Assembly: GCA_012727415.1 (NCBI GenBank) | Contig: JAAYHI010000130.1 | Coordinates: 1 to 13,296 of the forward strand | From: Bacillota bacterium | GTDB taxonomy: Bacteria > Bacillota > Proteinivoracia > UBA4975 | Reading direction: 5' to 3' | Length of the DNA: 13,296 bases | Shown: positions 7,004 through 13,296 of the stretch, one piece after another | How positions within the stretch are numbered: the stretch's first letter is position 1 | Layout: every line of letters begins with the position of its first letter | Notes under the pieces: generated by a model | What the model saw: only the letters and a program-made list of their open reading frames with translations | Told to the model about the DNA's origin: nothing | Databases searched by the model: none | Program-made: the position numbers and the translations under genes

Positions 7004-7451
7004 ATTTTTGTCCGCTGGCCTCAACCACCAGAAATTGCGGCTCAGCCATTGTGCTGAGCTGGCTTTTATCAAAGAGCACCACCTGGCAATTATTCCTGTC
7101 AGGGATAACAGTCAATTCCACCATTTCCCCGCACTGTTGAGTAGAAATTAATTGACAGTTGACGAGAAATACAGCCACCTCAAGTTTAGGGTCAAAGGCA
7201 TGATCCGGCAGCTCCAGGCCAAGGGCATTGTGCAGGGTAACCCAGTCATCAAGATTTGTTGCTGCCGCCCAGCGCACTTCGCCTGACTGGGAAGCATGGA
7301 CGAGAGTCTTATATGGAACCGAATTGGGAGAAGTTGTAACCGGTTCAGCGGGAGAAGAAAGTCCGTCATATACAGATACCACCACAAGCAACAAAAACAG
7401 TACCGCCACAGGCAAGAGGCGACGGGCTTCGACCACCACCAATCTGGCCAT
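7002..7451 (-). CDS. Unrecognised 149-residue membrane-anchored protein
   Basis: No family is recognised with confidence. One hydrophobic helix (about residues 12-28) follows a short basic N-terminus, so most of the protein is probably exposed outside as an anchored domain. After a serine/proline-rich linker (about 31-47), residues 60-145 look like a mixed alpha/beta domain. Its LDDWVTLHNALGLELPDHAFDPKLEVAVFLV pattern (split here across about 67-97) and terminal FLVVE faintly recall PrcB C-terminal-like domains, but the glycine-rich motif of that family is missing. Three cysteines (99, 107, 122) lie in the exposed part. The ATG at 7451 has AGGAGG 7 bases upstream. It lies 54 bases after mtaB and ends in an intrinsic terminator, making it the last gene of the dnaK-side unit. 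Confidence 0.8.
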   Translation of the reverse strand: MARLVVVEARRLLPVAVLFLLLVVVSVYDGLSSPAEPVTTSPNSVPYKTLVHASQSGEVRWAAATNLDDWVTLHNALGLELPDHAFDPKLEVAVFLVNCQLISTQQCGEMVELTVIPDRNNCQVVLFDKSQLSTMAEPQFLVVEASGQK

Positions 7452-7505
7452 ATATATACCTCCTGATTCTATGAATGTCTATATATATGACCATTGCCAA
7501 GGTGT

Positions 7506-8801
7506 TTAGACCAGGGGCCGTGCCAGCAGTTCACTGCCCCAGCGCCCGGTGATCTCTGTCTTTATAATATTGCCGGGACCGGCTTCTGCCGGGCAATGGA
7601 TGCGCATGTATCTTTGCCCGTATCCCATCCACTCTCCCGGACGCGGGCTTGGTTCTTCAATCAACAACTCTTCATGGGCACCAATCAGTTGGGCGGCAAA
7701 ATCCTCAGCCAGTTCTCTGCCTAATTTAATGAGGGCCTGGCTGCGACGGGCAGCCACATCGGGAGGCACCTGATCCGGAAATGACGCGGCTGGAGTTCCC
7801 TGCCGCTTAGAATAGCGGAAGACATGGAGGCGTGAAAAAGATACCTTTTTTACTGCAGCCAGCGTTTCCTCAAACTCGGCCTCGGTCTCACCCGGGAAGC
7901 CTGTGATAATGTCAGTAGAAAAGGAGGGGCGGTCAAACCTCTCTTTGAGGGATTCAGTCAGTGCCAGGAACTCAGCTGCAGTATATTTGCGTCCCATCCT
8001 CCTGAGGACACTGTCACTGCCGCTTTGCAAGGGGATGTGGAAGTCCTTGCAGACATTGTCGTTAGCGGCAATGGCCAGGATAAGGTCCTCGGAAAAATCT
8101 GTAGGCTCCACCGAGCTGATGCGGATCCGCACGGGAAAAACTGCCTTGGCCAGTGAATTTATCACTGCCGCCAGATTTGCGCCCCCGGCATTTTCCCTGC
8201 CGTACGAGGTAAGGTTGATGCCGGTAAGGACAATTTCCTTAAAACCCGCTGCTGCCAATTCTCTGCCCTTTTCCAGCACCTGGTCCGGTTCCATGCTGCG
8301 CAGTCTGCCGCGGGCTTTGGGAATAATGCAATAGGTGCAATACCTTTGACAGCCGTCCTGAATCTTGAGAGTGGCTCTGTTCCTGTCCTTATACGCAGAA
8401 ACAGGCAACTGGGGAAAGACGTTTAGATCGTCGACGACGATACGCAGTTCCCGGCAGTCCAGGGCTTCTTCCACTAAAGATACAATTGCGGGCTTATGGC
8501 TGTTGCCGACAATTAAATCCACTGCATCGATGCCTGCCAACTCCTCCGGAGCCACCTGGGGATAACAGCCGACAGCCACCACCAGGGCGTCGGGATTTCT
8601 GCCCTTGGCTTGCCTGAGCATCTGCCTGGATTTCCTGCTGCCCAAATGGGTGACGGTACAGGTGTTGACAATATAGACATCTGCCTGTTCGTCAAAATTA
8701 ACGATGTCATACCCGGCCTCGGAAAAGAGCATCTCCATACCGGCAGTTTCATCCTGATTGACTTTGCAACCCAAAGTGGAAAAAGCTACTTTTATCTTCA
8801 T
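7506..8801 (-). CDS. mtaB: tRNA N6-threonylcarbamoyladenosine (A37) C2-methylthiotransferase MtaB
   Basis: A 431-residue radical-SAM enzyme that converts t6A to ms2t6A at position 37 of tRNAs reading ANN codons. The N-terminal UPF0004 domain begins KVAFSTLGCKVNQDE and carries the auxiliary cluster cysteines at about 12, 48 and 79. The radical-SAM motif CQRYCTYC gives cysteines 151, 155 and 158. A TRAM-like RNA-binding region ends the protein (about 370-431). The length and the CKVNQ motif favour MtaB over MiaB or RimO. The start is ambiguous by one codon: ATG 8801 shares a base with the rsmE stop (TGATG), and GTG 8804 would overlap it by four. Gene order prmA-rsmE-mtaB matches the B. subtilis dnaK operon (yqeT-yqeU-yqeV). 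Confidence 0.95.
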   Translation of the reverse strand: MKIKVAFSTLGCKVNQDETAGMEMLFSEAGYDIVNFDEQADVYIVNTCTVTHLGSRKSRQMLRQAKGRNPDALVVAVGCYPQVAPEELAGIDAVDLIVGNSHKPAIVSLVEEALDCRELRIVVDDLNVFPQLPVSAYKDRNRATLKIQDGCQRYCTYCIIPKARGRLRSMEPDQVLEKGRELAAAGFKEIVLTGINLTSYGRENAGGANLAAVINSLAKAVFPVRIRISSVEPTDFSEDLILAIAANDNVCKDFHIPLQSGSDSVLRRMGRKYTAAEFLALTESLKERFDRPSFSTDIITGFPGETEAEFEETLAAVKKVSFSRLHVFRYSKRQGTPAASFPDQVPPDVAARRSQALIKLGRELAEDFAAQLIGAHEELLIEEPSPRPGEWMGYGQRYMRIHCPAEAGPGNIIKTEITGRWGSELLARPLV

Positions 8802-9511
8802 CACCCCATTGCGCCCCAGGCAAACATAACACAGGTGAGCATAGCTATTGCTGCTGTCTCCGCCCGGAGTATCCGGGGCCCAAGGGAGACTGCAGACCAG
8901 CCTGCGTCTTTCAGGAGAGTTGCCTCCTGCGCTGCCAGCCCCCCTTCGGGACCAGTCAGCAGTAAGAGATTCTGTTTAGGATGGGCCTGCAGCCAGCCCT
9001 GCAGGCCGCGGTTAGCCTCTTCCTCCCAGGCAAAAAGGCCGGGTCCTGCTGCAGCAACCTCCTCCAGGGTATATATCCCCCTGACAGGGGGGACTTTTTG
9101 CCGCCGACATTGTTCCGTTGCCTCCAGGGCAATTTTCTCCCAGCGGGCAATTTTCTTTTCCAGGTTTCCCTCCTTCACCACTGCCCTTTGCGCAGAGTAG
9201 AGGCGGATGCTGGAAACCCCCAATTCCACAGATTTTTGCACCACCCAATCCAACTTATCCCCTTTGAGCAGGGGAACATAGAGGGATACAGCAAAATCCG
9301 GCTCATTATCGGCTTCGGCCCTGGGGAAAAGGACTGTTCCTTTGCCATTAGTGTCAAGGCAAAGGACAAAGGCCTTCCCTTCCTGATCCAGGCCAATAAA
9401 TTGCTCTCCTTCCTTCATGCGCAAGACATTGACGAGATAATGGCTTTGTTCCCGGGTAAGCTCGACCTTAGACCCGGGAACCAAGGGACGGGCAAAGACA
9501 ACCCGGTGCAA
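8801..9511 (-). CDS. rsmE: 16S rRNA (uracil1498-N3)-methyltransferase RsmE
   Basis: 236 residues, normal for the family. An N-terminal PUA-like region (about 1-70, starting HRVVFARPLV) leads to a SPOUT-fold methyltransferase domain. Family signatures are the KGDKLDWVVQKSVELGVSSI block (83-102), EQCRRQKVP (133-141), TGPEGGLAAQE at 186-196 and LGPRILRAETA at 210-220. These form the knotted S-adenosylmethionine site. The EQSGR-type motif reads EQCRR here. RsmE methylates U1498 in the decoding region of the 30S subunit. The start is TTG at 9511, 1 base after the prmA stop, with GGAGG 9 bases upstream inside the end of prmA. It overlaps mtaB at its stop, indicating translational coupling. Confidence 0.95.
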   Translation of the reverse strand: MHRVVFARPLVPGSKVELTREQSHYLVNVLRMKEGEQFIGLDQEGKAFVLCLDTNGKGTVLFPRAEADNEPDFAVSLYVPLLKGDKLDWVVQKSVELGVSSIRLYSAQRAVVKEGNLEKKIARWEKIALEATEQCRRQKVPPVRGIYTLEEVAAAGPGLFAWEEEANRGLQGWLQAHPKQNLLLLTGPEGGLAAQEATLLKDAGWSAVSLGPRILRAETAAIAMLTCVMFAWGAMG

Positions 9512-9512
9512 T

Positions 9513-10352
9513 TTACCTGGCCTCCAGGATAACGCAGACCCAACCTTCTTGTGTCCGGCAGCGGGTTATTAAATCCCCGTAGGCTTCCTCAAACTCTGCC
9601 AGCCGCTCCTGGGGAAAGCCACTGAGGATCAATGTGCATTCCTTGCCCCGCCGGAAGATGTCGGCAAGCCCGGCACAGGCCTCATAGCCGATATTGGCGA
9701 TGACCAGGTCATGGTCGCTGTTGGCAAACTCGGCAAAGGCATCTCCCAGCCTTAGCTGGATGCTGCACTGGTTTATGCGGGCATTTTCCCGAGCCACTTT
9801 CACTGCCACCGAATCATTGTCGACGGCATCGACCCTGGCGGCCCCAATTTTGGCAGCGACTATAGAGAGAATACCGGAACCGGAGCCTAAGTCAAGGACG
9901 CTTTTGCCTGCTGCCCGGGAGGCAATCTCTTCGACACACATCCTGGTGGTAGGATGATCGCCAGTGCCGAATGCCATTCCCGGATCCAGCTCGATTACTA
10001 TTCTGCCCGGGGCGGCTGTCGGCTTTAGCCAGGAGGGGCAGATGTGAATATTGCCTATATCCACCGGGCGACAGTGTTTTTTCCATTCCTCGGCCCAATC
10101 CTGCTCAGGTATATCCTTGGTGCTGACCTGGTGCTCAGTTGTCAGGTTCATATCTGCCAATTGGTTTAAGTATTTCTCTAACTGGCCAAGAAAAGCCCGG
10201 GCCTCTTCTCCCGCAGGAAAGTATGCAGTAACAGTGCTGGTGCCATTATCTCCGGCGATAACCACGCCGCCGGCACCGGACTCGTGAATAAAGTTGGCAA
10301 CGGCTTCAACGGCCTGATGGTCGACGGCAATTGTAAGCTCTGTCCAGTTCAT
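9513..10352 (-). CDS. prmA: Ribosomal protein L11 methyltransferase PrmA
   Basis: A 279-residue S-adenosylmethionine-dependent enzyme that methylates ribosomal protein L11. The N-terminal domain (about 1-95) includes the family motif EQDWAEEWKKH (83-93). The catalytic domain carries IELDPGMAFGTGDHPTTRMC (120-139), the glycine-rich motif I VLDLGSGSGILSI (152-164), an acidic motif II VDAVDNDSVAV and the catalytic-site region DLVIANIGYE (215-224). The last is slightly unlike the usual NILANIL form. The ATG at 10352 lies 2 bases after the dnaJ stop, with GGGAGG 5 bases upstream of it. Placement after dnaJ is characteristic of Bacillota. Confidence 0.96.
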   Translation of the reverse strand: MNWTELTIAVDHQAVEAVANFIHESGAGGVVIAGDNGTSTVTAYFPAGEEARAFLGQLEKYLNQLADMNLTTEHQVSTKDIPEQDWAEEWKKHCRPVDIGNIHICPSWLKPTAAPGRIVIELDPGMAFGTGDHPTTRMCVEEIASRAAGKSVLDLGSGSGILSIVAAKIGAARVDAVDNDSVAVKVARENARINQCSIQLRLGDAFAEFANSDHDLVIANIGYEACAGLADIFRRGKECTLILSGFPQERLAEFEEAYGDLITRCRTQEGWVCVILEAR

Positions 10353-10354
10353 TT

Positions 10355-11491
10355 TTACCTCCCGCCAAATACTCTTTTCAAGCGAGTAGCAAGGCTGTTG
10401 TCGATATTTTCAACAGTTTCGCCGGCAGCTTTTGCATATTTGCGCAATGCGTCTTTTTGTTCAGGGGTCAGGCGTTTAGGCACTTCGATTTCGACGGTGT
10501 TGATCTGATCCCCGCGCCCGCCCCGGTTGAGGTACGGCACCCCTTTGCCATGGAAGCGAAAAACAGTGCCCGATGCGGTTCCCGCCGGCACCCGCAATCT
10601 CCTGGTGCCGTCAATGGTGGGAACCTCCAGCTCCACCCCCATAGCCGCCTGGGCAAGGCCGATGGGTACTTTCAGATGAATATTCTGCCCTTTGCGTTCA
10701 AAAAATTCATGCTTGCCGACAGTAATGAGGATATAGAGATCGCCGGCGGGACCGCCGCTAGGGCCGGCATGGCCCGCCCCCGATACCCGCAGGCGGGTGC
10801 CGGTATCTACTCCCGCGGGGATGTTGATTTTCTTTCTCGTGGTGGCCTCCACCCTTCCCTGCCCCCGGCAATTGGGGCAGGGTTGCAGTATCTCTGTGCC
10901 GTTGCCGTTGCACTTCGGGCACGGCCGTGATTGGACAATGCGGCCCAGGATGGTGTTCTGCACCATCTGGATGTTGCCCCTGCCTTGGCATTGGGTGCAT
11001 TGGCGGCGCTCAGTGCCGTTTTTCGCCCCCGTCCCCTTGCACTCTTCACAGCCAGCCATGATGCGGGCGGCTACTTCCTTTTCGCAGCCAAAGATAGCTT
11101 CTTCAAAGGTCAGGGAGACATTGACACTTACATCGGCACCACGGCGGGAGCGGGTTTGGGAAGTGCTGCGGCCAAACCCTTCGCCAAACATGGTTTCAAA
11201 GATATCGCCAAAATTAAAGCCAAAACCAGAATCCCCGAATCCGCCAAAACCGCCGGCACCAGGCTGCTCGTCGCCGGTAAAGCCAAAATTGTCATACTGC
11301 TGGCGCCTGCTGGGGTCACTGAGGATGTCGTAGGCCTTTTTCACTTCTTTGAATTTCTCTTCAGCTGAGCTGTCGTTGGGATTGTGGTCAGGATGGTACT
11401 TGCGCGCTAAATTGCGATAGGCTTTTTTTATTTCTTCCGGGGTGGCATCTCTGCCAACCCCCAAAGTTGAATAGGGATCAAATCCAGCCAC
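10355..11491 (-). CDS. dnaJ: Chaperone protein DnaJ (Hsp40)
   Basis: A 378-residue type I J-protein that delivers substrates to DnaK and stimulates its ATPase. The J domain spans about 5-70 with the HPD triad at 33-35. A glycine/phenylalanine-rich region follows (about 70-100). The zinc-binding domain has four CxxCxGxG repeats (148-155, 165-172, 191-198, 205-212), all intact. C-terminal substrate-binding domains complete the protein. The start is GTG at 11491 with GGAGG about 9 bases upstream. A 12-bp hairpin lies between dnaK and this gene. prmA follows after 2 bases. Confidence 0.97.
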   Translation of the reverse strand: MAGFDPYSTLGVGRDATPEEIKKAYRNLARKYHPDHNPNDSSAEEKFKEVKKAYDILSDPSRRQQYDNFGFTGDEQPGAGGFGGFGDSGFGFNFGDIFETMFGEGFGRSTSQTRSRRGADVSVNVSLTFEEAIFGCEKEVAARIMAGCEECKGTGAKNGTERRQCTQCQGRGNIQMVQNTILGRIVQSRPCPKCNGNGTEILQPCPNCRGQGRVEATTRKKINIPAGVDTGTRLRVSGAGHAGPSGGPAGDLYILITVGKHEFFERKGQNIHLKVPIGLAQAAMGVELEVPTIDGTRRLRVPAGTASGTVFRFHGKGVPYLNRGGRGDQINTVEIEVPKRLTPEQKDALRKYAKAAGETVENIDNSLATRLKRVFGGR

Positions 11492-11509
11492 AGGCCTTCA
11501 CCTCCGCGG

Positions 11510-11542
11510 AAAAAGTCAAAGCTTGTTTACAGCTTTGACTTT
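11510..11542 (-). terminator. Hairpin between dnaK and dnaJ (attenuator or mRNA-stability element)
   Basis: A perfect 12-bp stem (11531-11542 with 11512-11523) and a seven-base loop lie 5 bases after the dnaK stop. On the minus strand the arm ends in TTT and only two more T follow (11511-11510), so termination is probably partial. The dnaJ ribosome site begins 6 bases downstream. The likely effect is to reduce dnaJ relative to dnaK or to protect the 3' end of dnaK mRNA. Confidence 0.6.
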
Positions 11543-11547
11543 CATGG

Positions 11548-13296
11548 CTATTTATCGTCCACATCAGTTGCATCTGCATCCACAGTAGTATCGCCGCTGG
11601 CCTGCTCCTGAGACTGGCTTTGTTGATACACCTGGGCAGACAGTTCGTGGAGGATTTTCGTCACAGTTTCTATCTCGGCCTTAATGCTGGCTGTATCCTC
11701 ACCCTTTGCCTTCTCTTCCAGGCGGCTGAGGGCTTCCTCAATTTCCTGCTTCTTAGCGGCATCAACCTTGTCCCCCAGATCTGCCAATGCCTTGCGGGTG
11801 CTGTAGGCCAAGGAATCGGCATTGTTTTTGGCATCAATCAATTCCTTGCGGGCGGCGTCGGAAGCAGAATGCTTTTCAGCGTCCTTGACCATTCTGTCAA
11901 TTTCTTCATCACTGAGTGCACCGGAGGCAGTAATTGTAATCTTCTGCTCCTTCTTGGTGGCCAGGTCCTTGGCGGAGACGTTGACAATACCGTTGGCATC
12001 GATGTCAAAGGTTACTTCGATTTGAGGCACGCCCCGGGGTGCCGGCGGAATGCCGTCCAGGTGGAACCTGCCCAGGGTCTTGTTGTCGGCAGCCATGGGC
12101 CTTTCCCCTTGGAGTACATGGATCTCGACGCTGGGTTGGTTATCGCTGGCTGTGGAAAAGATCTGGCTCTTGGAAGTGGGAATGGTGGTGTTGCGTTCGA
12201 TAAGCTTGGTAAAGACCCCGCCCAGAGTTTCGATGCCCAGGGATAAAGGAGTGACATCCAGTAATACTACATCTTTCACTTCACCGGACAGCACTGCCCC
12301 TTGAATTGCAGCGCCAAGAGCCACGACTTCATCAGGATTAACTCCTTTATGGGGTTCCTTGCCGGTTTCCCGCTTAATAGCTTCCTGGACTGCAGGAATA
12401 CGAGTGGAACCGCCGACGAGGATGACCTTGTCGATACCCTTGGAATCCAGCTTGGCATCGGCGATGGCCTGACGGGTCGGGCCCATGGTTGCTTCAACCA
12501 GGTCGGCTGTAAGTTCATCAAACTTAGCCCGGGTGAGATTTATATCCAGGTGCTGGGGTCCGGTTTCGTCGGCAGTGATAAAGGGCAAGCTGATATTTGT
12601 CTGCAGGGTGGAAGAAAGCTCTATCTTGGCCTTTTCTGCCGCTTCCTTGAGACGCTGCAAGGCTGACTTGTCTTTGGAGAGGTCGATACCGGTGTCGCGC
12701 TTAAATTCCGCCACTAGGAAATCTACTACCCGCTGGTCGAAATCGTCGCCCCCCAGGCGGTTATTGCCATTGGTGGCCTTGACCTCGAAGACACCGTCGC
12801 CGATTTCCAGAATGGAAACATCAAAGGTCCCGCCCCCCAGGTCGAAGACAAGGATGGTCTGGTCTTCGTCCTTTTCCAGGCCGTAGGCCAGGGCGGCGGC
12901 AGTGGGCTCGTTAATTATCCTCAGGACATTAAGGCCGGCAATTTTCCCGGCGTCCTTGGTGGCCTGGCGCTGGGAATCACTGAAATAGGCAGGTACAGTA
13001 ATAACTGCATCCTGCACTTTTTCACCTAAGTAATCTTCGGCATCGGTTTTGAGCTTCTGCAGAATCATTGCCGATACTTCCTGAGGGGTATATTTTTTGC
13101 CGTCAATTGTTGTTGAGAAATCAGTGCCCATATGACGTTTTACCGAGAGAATTGTGCGTTCAGGGTTGATGACAGCCTGGCGCTTGGCCGTCTGGCCCAC
13201 AAGGCGCTCTCCGCTCTTGGAAAAACCCACTACCGAGGGAGTGAGACGGCCTCCCTCTGCGTTAACGATAATCTCAGGACTGCCGCCCTCCATAAC
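11548..13296 (-). CDS. dnaK: Chaperone protein DnaK (Hsp70), N-terminus cut by window edge
   Basis: 582 residues are visible; about the first 15, including the phosphate-1 loop, lie beyond the right edge. The frame continues through the edge (GTT before ATG 13293), so that ATG is internal. Hsp70 features are INEPTAAALAYGL, the phosphate-2 motif VFDLGGGTFDVS, the adenosine-site region ILVGGSTRIPAV, the interdomain linker VVLLDVTPLSLGIE and the substrate-binding domain with GVPQIEVTFDIDANGI. A helical lid (from about residue 470) leads to an acidic tail ending DATDVDDK. DnaK binds exposed hydrophobic peptides under ATP control with DnaJ and GrpE. hrcA and grpE are expected upstream outside the window, with CIRCE-type control there. 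Confidence 0.97.
   Translation of the reverse strand, partial: VMEGGSPEIIVNAEGGRLTPSVVGFSKSGERLVGQTAKRQAVINPERTILSVKRHMGTDFSTTIDGKKYTPQEVSAMILQKLKTDAEDYLGEKVQDAVITVPAYFSDSQRQATKDAGKIAGLNVLRIINEPTAAALAYGLEKDEDQTILVFDLGGGTFDVSILEIGDGVFEVKATNGNNRLGGDDFDQRVVDFLVAEFKRDTGIDLSKDKSALQRLKEAAEKAKIELSSTLQTNISLPFITADETGPQHLDINLTRAKFDELTADLVEATMGPTRQAIADAKLDSKGIDKVILVGGSTRIPAVQEAIKRETGKEPHKGVNPDEVVALGAAIQGAVLSGEVKDVVLLDVTPLSLGIETLGGVFTKLIERNTTIPTSKSQIFSTASDNQPSVEIHVLQGERPMAADNKTLGRFHLDGIPPAPRGVPQIEVTFDIDANGIVNVSAKDLATKKEQKITITASGALSDEEIDRMVKDAEKHSASDAARKELIDAKNNADSLAYSTRKALADLGDKVDAAKKQEIEEALSRLEEKAKGEDTASIKAEIETVTKILHELSAQVYQQSQSQEQASGDTTVDADATDVDDK

Noticed and set aside
7452..7505. Possible promoter with TTGGCA and AT-rich repeats between mtaB and the 149-residue gene.
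   Set aside because: No -10 box at acceptable spacing; the gene can be transcribed with mtaB.

Overview
This window reads as a chromosomal housekeeping block from an endospore-forming member of the Bacillota, most likely a Clostridia (Peptococcaceae-like) lineage. The evidence is the gene order, which closely follows the Bacillus subtilis dnaK to phoH/yqfF neighbourhood, plus two sporulation genes (yqfC, yqfD), strong AGGAGG-type ribosome sites, frequent GTG/TTG starts and intrinsic terminators. Every gene I can support lies on the minus strand, so transcription runs from high to low coordinates. Both ends of the window cut genes: dnaK lacks its first residues at the right edge, and the HD-phosphodiesterase gene pgpH lacks its C-terminal half at the left edge. 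I see no mobile elements, CRISPR arrays, tRNA or rRNA genes, and no credible plus-strand gene. No stretch longer than 300 bases is gene-free.

Layout in transcription order. (1) Heat-shock and RNA/protein modification module, 13296-7506: dnaK, dnaJ, prmA, rsmE, mtaB. From dnaJ onward the genes are packed with 1-2 base gaps or overlapping stop and start codons; a 12-bp hairpin separates dnaK from dnaJ. (2) A small membrane-anchored protein of unknown function (7451-7002) ending in an intrinsic terminator, followed by a HIT-family gene and rpsU. rpsU has its own near-consensus sigma-A promoter (TTGACA, 18 bp, TATAAT). (3) Membrane-organisation module, 6193-3527: a long NfeD protein with a serine-protease-like domain, flotillin FloA, and an unrecognised 116-residue single-pass protein, closed by a strong 12-bp-stem terminator. 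(4) Sporulation and signalling module, 3437 to the left edge: yqfC, yqfD, phoH and pgpH, overlapping or closely spaced.

The modules link protein folding and ribosome or tRNA modification (DnaK/DnaJ, PrmA on L11, RsmE on 16S rRNA, MtaB on tRNA, S21), membrane-domain scaffolding (NfeD/FloA), forespore engulfment-stage functions (YqfC/YqfD), and RNA or cyclic-di-AMP turnover (PhoH/PgpH). Compared with B. subtilis, no yqeY lies between rpsU and the nfeD gene, and the yqfB position holds an apparently different protein.

The window looks ordinary overall. I did not find a convincing undescribed system. The items most worth a second look are the two unrecognised small membrane proteins, the terminators and promoter that cut the conserved gene row into separate units, and the unexplained palindrome between rpsU and nfeD.
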